This document shows positions 9,076 to 19,187 of a stretch of 64,000 nt of DNA, piece after piece. Origin of the DNA: Clostridiales bacterium (GTDB taxonomy: Bacteria > Bacillota > Clostridia > Oscillospirales > UBA644); assembly GCA_016281915.1 (NCBI GenBank), contig JAEEJO010000037.1:1-64000 (forward strand). The letters are read 5' to 3'. Under the pieces are notes generated by a model. That model saw only the letters and a program-made list of their open reading frames with translations, did not search any database and was not told the origin of the DNA. Position numbers and translations under genes: made by a program. The first letter of the stretch is position 1. Each line of letters opens with the position of its first letter.

Positions 9076-11634
9076 TTATTCTTTTATTGTCAGACTGCAG
9101 TTCCCGGTGATACCCGAAAGTGTTTCGCACCTTTCTTCAGGCGTGTTTTCACGTTCCGAATTTGTTGCGACCTCAATACGGAAAGAGTTCTCGCCTTCTT
9201 TAAGAAGATTTGCTATCTCAAAACGGTATTCGGGAACGATCTGAACGCCTGCGCTTATGCCGTTGATAAACAGCTCTACGCCTTCATGGGCATCGGTGAT
9301 CACAAGCACGGCACGTGACGGGATCGTTTTGAGGCAGACCGTTTTTTCGTATCTTGCAAGTCCCGAAAAACGAGGCATCTGCTGAGCAAGAGTATCAGGC
9401 AGAGAGATCTCTTTTTCGTTTTCGAATCGGGGGTAATCTATCGCGCGGCAAACGCTGCGTTTCCAGCCTTCATTCAAAGGTATTTCGGTTCCTTCAAACG
9501 GTTCGGGAAGGAACTGCGAAGCATCGTGCTTAAATCCCGAAAGAACTATAACGCTGTGAAGAGGTTCGCAAGAGAAAGTTACTCGGGTCCCGTTGGCGGT
9601 TTTTTCGGATTTTATATGTCTCAGTCCGTTTTCCCACGCATCGTAGATGCAGCATTCACCGAAAGATCCGATATCCGCGGAGCCGTGCCATGTTTTTGTT
9701 CCCTCGTTTACAAACATATAAATATCGCAGTCTCCAGCGACGTGAAGAACGCGCATATCACGGTTTTCGGGGGTTATACGGACTGTAGGGATACAGAGTT
9801 TTGCTGTTTCGCAAGGAATAGTATCGGGTGAAACGGTATTTGCATCGAGTATTTTCACGCCGTTTTTCTCAAGATCGGGTAAAGCGTTCTTTACGCAGGG
9901 GGCAATAAACTCGCATGCGGGAATTATAAGGGCTTTATAGCTTCTTCCGTTTACGCAAAGTCCGTTTGACAGATCTGTATTATAGCGCTCGGGACGCGAA
10001 AAAACGTCTGCGGGGATAAAATCATAAGCTATCTGATTTCTTGCAAGAGGTTCAGCGACGTTTTCGGGCAGCATGCAATCGCCCATCCAGTCGCTTTCTG
10101 CTGAATACAGGATCGCTGTTTCGGGAACGGTCGAGCCGGATTGAAGAAGCGTTGCTACCCTGTTCATATAAAGCATAAGCTTGCCGAAATGTTTAAACTG
10201 CGGATCGTTGCCGTGATTGTAAAAATGAGGCGGGCAGTCTCCGTCAGGGTATTTTGTCAAAGAAAACGCGTGCGGAACAAAATGGTTTATATTCCTTACA
10301 AGGCAGTGATCGGCAAGATATTTTTCAAGACGAACGCCCTCTTTCCAGCCCACCGCCCCGAATATTTCGCACATGCTGTTGCCGTGTTTTTTCGGGTCTA
10401 TAGCCGCCTGAGACGCCGCAAGAGAAGCAAGAACGAAATGATAGAAACGTCCGAGACGCCTTGGTGCGTCGAATTCTCCCTGAGGGAATACCTGGGCGCC
10501 TATCATATCGATGCCGGACATATCCTGTCCGCCAAGACCACGGAAATAGTGACCGAGGCTGGGACCTGTGCGAAAATGCTGGTTTTCGTCCTCTATGATG
10601 TGTCCTATATACTGAACTCCGTGATCTCTGCACCATCCGCCTACCTGTTCGGAAAAATTGCGTTCCACAAGTGACGTTACCGCATCCATATACTCCAAAC
10701 GGACCTTTGCAGAGGCATTTTTGTCAATATCCGTATCCCAGATAAGCGGCATGAAAGAGACCCAGTTTTCTCCGAGACGTTTTTCCATTTCTTTCGTGAC
10801 GTCGTCGCCCCACGCCTCGTCTTCAAGTTTCCAGATCGGTTTTCCTGTTTCGTAAAGATGTCCGTTTCCGAGTTCGGGCTCATCGGAGAAAAAGCCAGCA
10901 ATGGTTTTGCCGAAATCGGAAGCGTAATGCTGCCAGAATTTTTCGTGGACCTCGTCTAAAAGGATCCTGCAGGATCTTTGAGAGGTCATGTTAATAAGAA
11001 GTCTTCTTGCGCCGCGGTTGCGCGTAAGATGAAGGACGTATAAAGTCCATTCCCCTTCGGGAACACGGAAAGAAAACGTTTCTTTATCGATATTATTGCT
11101 AAGGTCTATGATGCCGTCAGGCAGTGTTCCGTTTTTTCTTACCGCAATAATACCGAGAAGCTTATCGTCATGAAAAACTCTCTTATTGCGGTTTTTGACG
11201 TCGTATTCTTCCATTTCGTTATACGGAACAAAAGGTGTAGCAGGTCTGCATTCGCTGACGTTGACGGTCATCTCGGTGCCCGAAGGCGGACATTTTACGG
11301 TTCTGTAAACAAGGCACTGTCTGCAGAGCTCTTCCGGAGCGGTCGACATTTTTCCGTTTGCAAAACCCGTGGGGAAATGGCTGTCGTCAAGTATCCAGAC
11401 TTTCATGCCGAGCTTGCGCGCCTCGTCAAGGATTATATCCATATCATGCCACCACTGAGGTCCTGCAAAATCCGGGTGCGGGCGGCTCTCAACGCAAACC
11501 GCGCCTATATTTGCGGAATGGACGGCTCTCATATATTCGCGTGTGACCGATTCTTCCTCTCCCCTTATCCAGAAAAAAGGAAGAATATGGTTTTCATATT
11601 CGCCTTTAAGAAGTTTTTCAACTGTTTCTGTCAT
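9076..11634 (-). CDS. putative glycosyl hydrolase, GH106/alpha-L-rhamnosidase-like architecture
   Basis: About 850 aa; FFWIRGEEESVTREYMRAVHSANIGAVCVESRPHPDF, GMKVWILDDSHFPTGFANG and a C-terminal sugar-binding-like domain; family assignment tentative. Confidence 0.6.
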   Translation of the reverse strand: MTETVEKLLKGEYENHILPFFWIRGEEESVTREYMRAVHSANIGAVCVESRPHPDFAGPQWWHDMDIILDEARKLGMKVWILDDSHFPTGFANGKMSTAPEELCRQCLVYRTVKCPPSGTEMTVNVSECRPATPFVPYNEMEEYDVKNRNKRVFHDDKLLGIIAVRKNGTLPDGIIDLSNNIDKETFSFRVPEGEWTLYVLHLTRNRGARRLLINMTSQRSCRILLDEVHEKFWQHYASDFGKTIAGFFSDEPELGNGHLYETGKPIWKLEDEAWGDDVTKEMEKRLGENWVSFMPLIWDTDIDKNASAKVRLEYMDAVTSLVERNFSEQVGGWCRDHGVQYIGHIIEDENQHFRTGPSLGHYFRGLGGQDMSGIDMIGAQVFPQGEFDAPRRLGRFYHFVLASLAASQAAIDPKKHGNSMCEIFGAVGWKEGVRLEKYLADHCLVRNINHFVPHAFSLTKYPDGDCPPHFYNHGNDPQFKHFGKLMLYMNRVATLLQSGSTVPETAILYSAESDWMGDCMLPENVAEPLARNQIAYDFIPADVFSRPERYNTDLSNGLCVNGRSYKALIIPACEFIAPCVKNALPDLEKNGVKILDANTVSPDTIPCETAKLCIPTVRITPENRDMRVLHVAGDCDIYMFVNEGTKTWHGSADIGSFGECCIYDAWENGLRHIKSEKTANGTRVTFSCEPLHSVIVLSGFKHDASQFLPEPFEGTEIPLNEGWKRSVCRAIDYPRFENEKEISLPDTLAQQMPRFSGLARYEKTVCLKTIPSRAVLVITDAHEGVELFINGISAGVQIVPEYRFEIANLLKEGENSFRIEVATNSERENTPEERCETLSGITGNCSLTIKE

Positions 11635-11770
11635 AAACGTTCCCTCTCGTCTGATCTGTATTTTACAAAACAATTCAGCATTTATTGCTGCCCGATCATT
11701 TTAACATTAATATATCTCCGTGTCAAGAGAAAAGCTGGAAAGAATGCAAAAATAAGCGGTGATTTCAAAA

Positions 11771-11802
11771 AAAGATCTTTCCGCAGAAACGGAAAGATCT
11801 TT
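11771..11802 (-). terminator. inverted repeat terminator downstream of nfnB-like gene
   Basis: AAAGATCTTTCCG CAGAAA CGGAAAGATCTTT, with A-rich + strand flank giving T-tract on minus strand. Confidence 0.75.
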
Positions 11803-11806
11803 ATAT

Positions 11807-13189
11807 TCAACCGCGAAGTTTTTTGTCGATCGATGCCGCAGCCTTCTTGCCTGCGCCCATGGCGAGTATTACGGTTGCTGCACCTGTTACCGCGTCACCG
11901 CCGGCATAGACGTTTTCTCTTGTCGTTTCGCCGTTTTCGTCAACTACGATGCCTCCCTTAGGAGACGTTTCAAGTCCGCCTGTCGTTGATTTTATGAGCG
12001 GATTAGGCGATGTGCCTATTGCCATGATAACACAGTCAAGAGGTATTTCAAACTCGGAATCGGCCTTTTCTACCGGGCTTCTTCTGCCTGAAGCATCGGG
12101 TTCGCCGAGCGTCATTTCAACGCATTTTATGCCGGAAACCGACTTTCCGTCATCAGAAAGAATAGCCGTCGGGTTTGTGAGGAGTCTGAAAACGATCCCT
12201 TCCTCTTTTGCGTGCTCGACCTCTTCTGCTCTTGCGGGAAGCTCCTGCTCGCTGCGTCTGTAAATAATATAAACCTCTTTTGCTCCGAGTCGTTTTGCGC
12301 TTCGCGCGGCGTCCATAGCAACGTTTCCGCCTCCGACTACCGCGACCCTTTCAGGCCTCATAACGGGAGTTTCGGAGTTTTCCCTGTAAGCCTTCATAAG
12401 ATTGATGCGGGTAAGAAATTCGTTTGCGGAATAAACGCCGTTAAGACCTTCGCCCGGAATATTCATAAATCTCGGAAGTCCGGCGCCGGAGCCGATAAAG
12501 ACAGCCTCAAAGCCCTGTTCGATAAGCTCGTCGACCGTGAGGGTCTTACCTATAACAACGTTTGTTTCGATCTTTACGCCAAGAGCTTTAAGACCTTCGA
12601 CCTCTTTTGAAACTATGTCCTTAGGAAGGCGAAATTCGGGGATACCGTAAACGAGAACACCACCGGCTGTGTGAAGAGCTTCAAAAACGGTCACGTCGTA
12701 ACCTTTTTTCGCGAGATCTCCCGCGCAGGTAAGTCCCGAAGGACCTGAGCCGACAATCGCAACGCGATGTCCGTTGGGTTTCGGAAGGTCAATTTTTCCG
12801 TCCGCAGATGAGTTGTGACGGTCCGCAACAAATCTTTCGAGACGGCCTATGCCGACAGGCTCGCCCTTTTTACCTCTTACGCAATATTTTTCGCACTGTG
12901 ATTCCTGCGGACAAACTCTTCCGCAGACTGCAGGAAGAGAACTTGAAAGGGAGATTATCTCATATGCTTTTTCAAAATTGCCTTCGGCTGTTTCATGTAT
13001 GAACGAAGGGATATCTATTGCAACGGGGCACCCCTGCGTACACGGTTTGTTTTTGCAGTTAAGGCAGCGGGCTGCCTCGTCGAGAGCCTGTTCTTCACTG
13101 TATCCTAGGGCGACCTCGTTGAAATTTCTGTTTCTTACGTCCGGTTCCTGCGAAGGCATCGGATTTTTTTTCAAAGACATATTGGGCAT
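11807..13189 (-). CDS. NADPH-dependent glutamate synthase small-subunit-like / NfnB subunit of electron-bifurcating NADH-dependent ferredoxin:NADP+ oxidoreductase
   Basis: CLNCKNKPCTQGCPVAIDIPSFI, CGRVCPQESQCEKYC, VAIVGSGPSGLTCAGDLAKKGYDVTVFE; adjacent to NfnA-like gene. Confidence 0.88.
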   Translation of the reverse strand: MPNMSLKKNPMPSQEPDVRNRNFNEVALGYSEEQALDEAARCLNCKNKPCTQGCPVAIDIPSFIHETAEGNFEKAYEIISLSSSLPAVCGRVCPQESQCEKYCVRGKKGEPVGIGRLERFVADRHNSSADGKIDLPKPNGHRVAIVGSGPSGLTCAGDLAKKGYDVTVFEALHTAGGVLVYGIPEFRLPKDIVSKEVEGLKALGVKIETNVVIGKTLTVDELIEQGFEAVFIGSGAGLPRFMNIPGEGLNGVYSANEFLTRINLMKAYRENSETPVMRPERVAVVGGGNVAMDAARSAKRLGAKEVYIIYRRSEQELPARAEEVEHAKEEGIVFRLLTNPTAILSDDGKSVSGIKCVEMTLGEPDASGRRSPVEKADSEFEIPLDCVIMAIGTSPNPLIKSTTGGLETSPKGGIVVDENGETTRENVYAGGDAVTGAATVILAMGAGKKAAASIDKKLRG

Positions 13190-13198
13190 ACCAGCACC

Positions 13199-14026
13199 TC
13201 ACTTTGTATTCAAAAGCCGGCAGGCTTTTTCGCGTTCAAATTCTTTATACATGGTATTTCGGCGCATCGCCTCGTCAAAATCGACCTGATGTCCGTCAAA
13301 ATCAGGGCCGTCGACGCACGCAAATTTCATTTTTCCGCCAACGGTAAGGCGGCAGCCGCCGCACATACCCGTGCCGTCTATCATTATGGGATTCATGCTT
13401 ACCACAGTCTTTATTCCGTATTCTTCGGTAAGTCTGCAAACGAATTTCATCATTATCAGCGGTCCGATCGCAATGACCTCATCATATTCTGCGCCGTTTT
13501 CAATAAGCCTTTTCAGTGCATCGGTGACAAGGCCCTTTTCGCCGTAAGATCCGTCGTCCGTCATAATAACAAGATTATCGCTTGCAGCTCTGAATTCGTC
13601 CTCGAGAAATACGAGATCCTTATTTCTGAACCCTACGATAAAATCAACGGATGCGCCGAGCTTCGTAAGCTTTTTCGCTACGGGGTACGCTATCGCGCAG
13701 CCCACTCCGCCGCCTACCACCGCTACCTTGCGCAAGCCTTCCGTTTCGGTAGGTCTTCCGAGAGGCCCTGCAACGTCACAGATAAAACCGCCTTCGGGTA
13801 TATCGTTAAGAGCCGCCGTTGTTCCGCCGACTATCTGGACTATAACGGTGACCGTGCCTGCATCGCGGTCGAAATCCGAAATCGTAAGCGGTATTCTTTC
13901 GCTTTCGGAATTCGGCCTTAGAATAACGAACTGACCGGGTTCAGCTTTTTTTGCTATCAGAGGAGCTTCAAACGTAAAAAGTGTGACCGTGGGATTCAGT
14001 GCGCGTTTTGTTATTATCTTATTCAT
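13199..14026 (-). CDS. sulfide/dihydroorotate dehydrogenase-like FAD/NAD-binding protein, NfnA-like subunit
   Basis: FNR-like fold; VVGGGVGCAIAYPVAKKL; MCGGCRLTVGGKMKFACVDGPDFDGHQVDFDEAMRRNTMYK. Confidence 0.88.
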   Translation of the reverse strand: MNKIITKRALNPTVTLFTFEAPLIAKKAEPGQFVILRPNSESERIPLTISDFDRDAGTVTVIVQIVGGTTAALNDIPEGGFICDVAGPLGRPTETEGLRKVAVVGGGVGCAIAYPVAKKLTKLGASVDFIVGFRNKDLVFLEDEFRAASDNLVIMTDDGSYGEKGLVTDALKRLIENGAEYDEVIAIGPLIMMKFVCRLTEEYGIKTVVSMNPIMIDGTGMCGGCRLTVGGKMKFACVDGPDFDGHQVDFDEAMRRNTMYKEFEREKACRLLNTK

Positions 14027-14052
14027 GACCCAACCGTTCCTTCCGAGTATAA

Positions 14053-14937
14053 TTACCTGCCGTTCAGTCTGTTTACGGTATCAAATATCTCTCGTGCAGC
14101 AGTCTTCTGTGCTTCGGTAGTTTCGGCAAAAGGCTGTCTGCATCCGCATGAAGAGATACCGTAAAGAGCGAGTACTTCTTTGAGAGTTTGATAGATGCCT
14201 GCTTTAAGAAGCATATCTGTAACGGTGTTTATTTTTTTCTGTGCCGCAAGAGCAGCGGGGATATTGTTTTGTTTGCAGTTTTCAAAAACTTCTCTGCCCC
14301 AGTTCCCGATTATGTTGTAGGTGCTGCCTATCGCCCCGTCGGTTCCGAGTATTGCTGCGGAGAGGAGGGCTTCGTCAACGCCAGAAAAGATGATCTTGTC
14401 GGGGAACGCTGTCCTGAGTCTTTCAAGGAAGAAGTAATCCTGTGCCGAATTTTTGACCCCTATGATGTTTCCGTGAGAAAACAGGGCGTCAAAATCAGCC
14501 ATAGAAAGAGAAACCGACGTCAGGACGGGAATATTGTAAACGACCAGAGGAAGTTTTGATCTTTCGGCGAGTCTGAGATAATAATATACTACCTCTTTGT
14601 TTGTGAATTTATAATAAAAAGGCGTGACGGCAGAAACTGCGTCATATCCGTTTTCAGCCGCAAGATCGGCAAGCTCGTAAACCTCTTCGACAACGTTCGA
14701 GCCTATATGCGCTATAAGAGAAACCCTGCCTTTTGCGGTTTTTGACACAGACGTTAAGACCTCTTTTTTCTGAGCATGGCTCATAAGGAAGTTTTCGCCC
14801 GTGCTGCCGCATACATAAAGCCCGTCTGCTTTACAGTTGTCTATAACATGATCTGTCAGTTTGCCGATAGCCGTGGTATCAGGTTTGCCGTTTTTATCAA
14901 AAAGCGTCAGAAGCGCCGGGTAGATGCCTTTGTTCAT
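14053..14937 (-). CDS. nanA: dihydrodipicolinate synthase family; N-acetylneuraminate lyase-like
   Basis: GLYVCGSTGENFLMS, VVYNIPVLTSV, IIGVKNSA; start placed at MNKGIYP. Confidence 0.75.
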   Translation of the reverse strand: MNKGIYPALLTLFDKNGKPDTTAIGKLTDHVIDNCKADGLYVCGSTGENFLMSHAQKKEVLTSVSKTAKGRVSLIAHIGSNVVEEVYELADLAAENGYDAVSAVTPFYYKFTNKEVVYYYLRLAERSKLPLVVYNIPVLTSVSLSMADFDALFSHGNIIGVKNSAQDYFFLERLRTAFPDKIIFSGVDEALLSAAILGTDGAIGSTYNIIGNWGREVFENCKQNNIPAALAAQKKINTVTDMLLKAGIYQTLKEVLALYGISSCGCRQPFAETTEAQKTAAREIFDTVNRLNGR

Positions 14938-15040
14938 CTGGATATCCTCCGCAACACATATTTGCATATTATAATATATTTTATCATAAATATTTATAAA
15001 AGTCAACAGCCGCCGGGAGTCGGCGGCGGTCTCATGATAA

Positions 15041-16687
15041 TTATTCGGATTTTTCGTTCCTTATCTGGACACGTCTGATCTTTCCGCTTATTGTTTTGGG
15101 CAGTTCTTCCACGAATTCAACGACCCTGGGGTATTTATAAGGAGCGGTGAGACGTTTGACATGGTTCTGGATCTCTTTTACAAGAGCTTCCGAAGCTTTG
15201 TTTTTATAGTCTTTGGTGAGCACGATGGTCGCTTTGACTGCCTGTCCTCTTATCGGGTCGGGAACTGCGGTGACCGCGCATTCCATAACCGCGGGATGCT
15301 CCATAAGAACGCTCTCTATCTCAAAAGGACCGATACGGTAACCAGAGCTTTTTATAAGATCGTCCGTTCTGCCTACGTACCAGAAATATCCGTCCTCATC
15401 GCACCATGCCATATCGCCGGTGTGATAAAGATCGTCATGCCAGACGGCGTTTGTTTTTTCGGGATCGTTGAAGTATCCGATAAACATTCCGAGAGGTCTG
15501 CCCTTGCCTGTTTTCAGGCATATTTCCCCTACCGCACCGGGTTTTACGCGATTTCCTGATTCATCGGCGATTATCATATCATACTGGGGAGTAGGCTTGC
15601 CCATAGAACCCGGCTTGGGGGTCATTCCGATAAGGTTTGCAACGGTGAGGGCGGTTTCAGTCTGACCGAAGCCCTCCATAAGCGAAATGCCCGTGATCTC
15701 TTTGAATTTGTTGAAAACCTCCGGGTTGAGCGCTTCTCCTGCGATGGTAGCGTATTTGAGTGAGCTCAGATCGTATTTGGACATATCCGCCTTGATGAAA
15801 AAGCGGAATATCGTGGGAGGCGCGCAGAAAGTGGTTATTTTGTATTTTTCTATCATCGAGAGAACGGCATCACCGTCGAACTTATCGAAATCGTATGTGA
15901 ATACCGCCGCTTCGCACAGCCACTGACCGTAAAGTTTGCCCCAGACGGCTTTTCCCCATCCCGTATCTGCGATAGTAAGATGAAGTCCGTCAGGATCAAC
16001 GTTATGCCAGTACCTTGCGGTAACGATATGGCCGATCGGATACGTGAAATCATGGACTGCGGCTTTCGGGTATCCGGAGGTTCCGCTTGTGAAGTACATG
16101 ATCATCGGGTCGCCGTTTTTTGTAGGCACACGCTCGAAAAAGTCGGGATATTCAAGGATTTTCTTATCAAAATCATACCAGCCATCGGGAACAGGGCCTA
16201 CAGCGATCTTCAATTCGAGTGACGGAGAATCGGGAACAGACTCGTCAACGTGAGACGTGATCTCGCCGTCGCCGGCACAGACGATCGCCTTTATTCCCGC
16301 TGCGTTGAATCGGTATACGTAGTCTTTTTTCGTAAGGAGATGCGTTGCGGGAACGACTATTGCGCCAATCTTGTGAAGAGCCACGATAGATATCCAGAAC
16401 TGATAGTGGCGTTTAAGCACAAGCATTACGCGGTCGCCTTTTTTGATTCCGATATCGGTGAAAAAATGAGCTGCGCGCGAAGAAAGGTGCATCATATCGC
16501 CGAAAGTGAATCTTTTTTCTTCACCGTCGTTGGATATCCACAGCATTGCGAGCTTTTCGGGCTTGGTCTTGCCCAGCTCGTCAACGACATCATATGCGAA
16601 GTTGAAGTCGAAACCGGATCTCATCTCAAAACCGTCGAGAAAACCGTTTTCATTGAAATGTTCATTAACAAATTTTTTATACAGCAT
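15041..16687 (-). CDS. AMP-dependent acyl-CoA synthetase/ligase
   Basis: MYFTSGTSGYPKAAVHD, EGFGQTET, YHTGDMAWCDEDGYFWYVGRTDDLIKSSGYRIGPFEIE. Confidence 0.92.
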   Translation of the reverse strand: MLYKKFVNEHFNENGFLDGFEMRSGFDFNFAYDVVDELGKTKPEKLAMLWISNDGEEKRFTFGDMMHLSSRAAHFFTDIGIKKGDRVMLVLKRHYQFWISIVALHKIGAIVVPATHLLTKKDYVYRFNAAGIKAIVCAGDGEITSHVDESVPDSPSLELKIAVGPVPDGWYDFDKKILEYPDFFERVPTKNGDPMIMYFTSGTSGYPKAAVHDFTYPIGHIVTARYWHNVDPDGLHLTIADTGWGKAVWGKLYGQWLCEAAVFTYDFDKFDGDAVLSMIEKYKITTFCAPPTIFRFFIKADMSKYDLSSLKYATIAGEALNPEVFNKFKEITGISLMEGFGQTETALTVANLIGMTPKPGSMGKPTPQYDMIIADESGNRVKPGAVGEICLKTGKGRPLGMFIGYFNDPEKTNAVWHDDLYHTGDMAWCDEDGYFWYVGRTDDLIKSSGYRIGPFEIESVLMEHPAVMECAVTAVPDPIRGQAVKATIVLTKDYKNKASEALVKEIQNHVKRLTAPYKYPRVVEFVEELPKTISGKIRRVQIRNEKSE

Positions 16688-16741
16688 AAAAATACCTTTT
16701 TCTTTTGCGGAACGTAACGGGACGTTCCTTCGTTATCTTTT

Positions 16742-17311
16742 TCAGTTCTTTCCGATAACGACGGCGATAAAGGTGCAGTCTTCCCCGTTTACGGCTATCA
16801 TTCCGTGTCCGTGAGCGCTGTTGTAGTATATGCTGTCACCGGGGCCTAGATACTCGATATGATCTTCAAGCCTTACTTTGAGCGTGCCGGAAAGAACATA
16901 GTCGAATTCCTGTCCTTCATGAAAAGAAAGCGCTATTTCTTTTTTCTGGGCATCTTCATCATATTTGGCGGTGACAAGGAAAGGTTCGCTGATCTTATCT
17001 TTTATAAAAGGAGCAAGATGCTGATATTTGAAACCTTTTCTTCGCTCGATCGGCAGACCCTCGCCGGATCTTGTAACGGAATAAAAAGAAAGAGTGGGCT
17101 TATCGCCTGTTATCAGTTCTGTGATATCGACTCCGAAGTGTTTGGAACACTTATAAAGAAATGTGAATGAAAAGTCGATCTCGCCTGTTTCGTGAGCTAT
17201 GTAGTCCTCCTCAGTCGTGTCGCATACTCGCGCCATTTCGTCGGTCGGTATATCAAGTATCATCCGCAGTCCGCGGATTCGTTCGGCTATCGCTCTGACG
17301 TGTTCGTTCAT
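16742..17311 (-). CDS. XRE family transcriptional regulator with C-terminal cupin domain
   Basis: N-terminal HTH and C-terminal cupin (HEGQEFDYVLSGTLKVRLEDHIEYLGPGDSIYYNSAHGHGM). Confidence 0.85.
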   Translation of the reverse strand: MNEHVRAIAERIRGLRMILDIPTDEMARVCDTTEEDYIAHETGEIDFSFTFLYKCSKHFGVDITELITGDKPTLSFYSVTRSGEGLPIERRKGFKYQHLAPFIKDKISEPFLVTAKYDEDAQKKEIALSFHEGQEFDYVLSGTLKVRLEDHIEYLGPGDSIYYNSAHGHGMIAVNGEDCTFIAVVIGKN

Positions 17312-17392
17312 CTGCGAACCTCCTCTGTAAAAATTTTTAACATATTAGCACAAAAAAGCGATTTTGTCAATAGATTTTTATTGCCGGGGGAC

Positions 17393-17421
17393 TTGAAAAA
17401 AAATATGAAAACTGATATAAT
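17393..17421 (+). promoter_or_regulatory. promoter upstream of NagK-like kinase
   Basis: TTGAAA, 17 nt, TATAAT. Confidence 0.6.
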
Positions 17422-17474
17422 ATAGCAGAGTATACCGTATCCGTTGATCGCCTGACACATTGGAGGACGCAATT

Positions 17475-18440
17475 ATGGTTTTTATCACCGCAGACGGCGG
17501 AGGGACGAAGCTTTCCGCATTCGCATTTGACGAAAAACTGAATATTCTTGCCTCTGCAAAAAGCGGCGGAGTAAACGCACTTTTCATGGATGCTTCTGAT
17601 GCGAAAAAGAACATGGAAAGCGTTGCGGAGGCGCTGCTTTGCGGGATTGAAAAAACGCTCGGAAAAGTAGCCGACGTTGACGGAGTGTATTACACGATAG
17701 CGGGAAATGCCAACGGATTTATCGATGCGCTTGAAAAATATGTCGGGATAAGGCGTTCGGAAAGACTGAGCGAAGGGCAGCTTGGCATACTTGCCGGAAC
17801 GCTCGGTCAAAGCGGACTTCTTGCCGTTTCAGGTACGGGTTCCGACTGTTTTCTTATCGAAAACGGAAAACAGGTCGGCTTCATAGGCGGATGGGGTCAG
17901 TATTTCGGCGACGAGGGCAGCGGCTTTGACATGGGAAGAAAAGCCATAAACGCCGCGATACGCTCCTACGACGGCAGAGGGGCGAAAACAGAGCTTGAAA
18001 CGCTCGTCTTTAAAGGTCTGGGACTTGAAAAATCGTTATGGGAAGTATGTTCGATACATCAAAGACCCTCTTTCAGAAAAGACGTCTCGGGGCTGACGAA
18101 AGAAATAGAAACGGCATGTGGTCACGGTGACGAGATCGCCATGAAAATCGTTGAATATGCCGCAGATGAGCTCGCGCTTGCCGCGGTAACGATGATGACA
18201 GATAAAGGGTATTCAAAAGACGACAGTTTTATATTCACGACTTCGGGCGGAGGATGGAAAACTTCATCAGAAATGACGGAACGATTCATCGCCGGCGTTA
18301 ACGGAAAATTCCCGCGGGCAGTATTCAAACGACCCGTTTTTGAGCCTGTTGCGGGAGGAGCAATAAAATTTATTTTCGACAGCGGAGACATTCCCGACGA
18401 AACGCTTCTGAGAGAGAAGCTCCGCAGTTATTTGCTGTAA
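17475..18440 (+). CDS. N-acetylglucosamine kinase-like BadF/BadG/BcrA/BcrD ATPase family protein
   Basis: TADGGGTKLSAFAFD, GILAGTLGQSGLLAVSGTGSDCF, GGWGQYFGDEGSGFDMGRKA. Confidence 0.88.
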   Translation: MVFITADGGGTKLSAFAFDEKLNILASAKSGGVNALFMDASDAKKNMESVAEALLCGIEKTLGKVADVDGVYYTIAGNANGFIDALEKYVGIRRSERLSEGQLGILAGTLGQSGLLAVSGTGSDCFLIENGKQVGFIGGWGQYFGDEGSGFDMGRKAINAAIRSYDGRGAKTELETLVFKGLGLEKSLWEVCSIHQRPSFRKDVSGLTKEIETACGHGDEIAMKIVEYAADELALAAVTMMTDKGYSKDDSFIFTTSGGGWKTSSEMTERFIAGVNGKFPRAVFKRPVFEPVAGGAIKFIFDSGDIPDETLLREKLRSYLL

Positions 18441-18444
18441 AAAC

Positions 18445-19065
18445 ATGATCACGGTAGAAAAAAACATAAAAACAGAGTTCACGGAAAGAAAATCCGTCTT
18501 TATAGGTCAGACGTTCTGGGTGACATCGGAGCATGAAGCCGAGGAGGCGATAGCCTCGGTAAGAAAAGAGTATGCCGACGCCACTCACGTTTGTTATGCG
18601 TATATCCTTCGCGCAGGTTCCCTTCAGCGTTTTTCGGACGACGGAGAGCCTTCCGGTACTGCCGGGATGCCCATTCTTCACGTTATTTCCGCAAAAAAGC
18701 TCTGTGACACGCTCATAACCGTTACAAGATACTTCGGCGGTATCCTTCTCGGTGCGGGAGGGCTTGTAAGGGCATACTCCCGTTCTGCGTCCGACGCCGC
18801 GGAGGAAGCGGGAACAGCCGAGATCGCGCCGTTCACCGAGTTTGAAATGAAATACGGATATGAACTTCACAGCCAGATGGAGCGGGCGCTCATGCAGGCG
18901 GGCGCGGAGATAACGGATCGGGAGTTTGCCGAAAGCGTAAGGATATCGGCGGTAATCCGTTCGGATCTGTATGAGCGTTTCTGCGGAGAGATAAAAAGCG
19001 TATGGCATAAAAACGTTGAAATAAACGCGCTGAACGTATCAGAAAGACGCCTTACGGAGAAATAG
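18445..19065 (+). CDS. YigZ/IMPACT family protein
   Basis: RFSDDGEPSGTAGMPIL and VTRYFGGILLGAGGLVRAYS. Confidence 0.92.
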   Translation: MITVEKNIKTEFTERKSVFIGQTFWVTSEHEAEEAIASVRKEYADATHVCYAYILRAGSLQRFSDDGEPSGTAGMPILHVISAKKLCDTLITVTRYFGGILLGAGGLVRAYSRSASDAAEEAGTAEIAPFTEFEMKYGYELHSQMERALMQAGAEITDREFAESVRISAVIRSDLYERFCGEIKSVWHKNVEINALNVSERRLTEK

Positions 19066-19187
19066 GTCCGCAAAAAACGAAATTATTGTTAAATGAAGAG
19101 AATGCTCTTGAAAAGACACATAAAATAGTGTAAAATACCTTTATATTTATATACTGTTAATCCATAAAATAACGAAACGGAGTCAAT

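Noticed and set aside
11170-11961. 263-aa + strand ORF
   Set aside because: Antisense to the GH106-like and NfnB genes and their intergenic region; no coherent domain.
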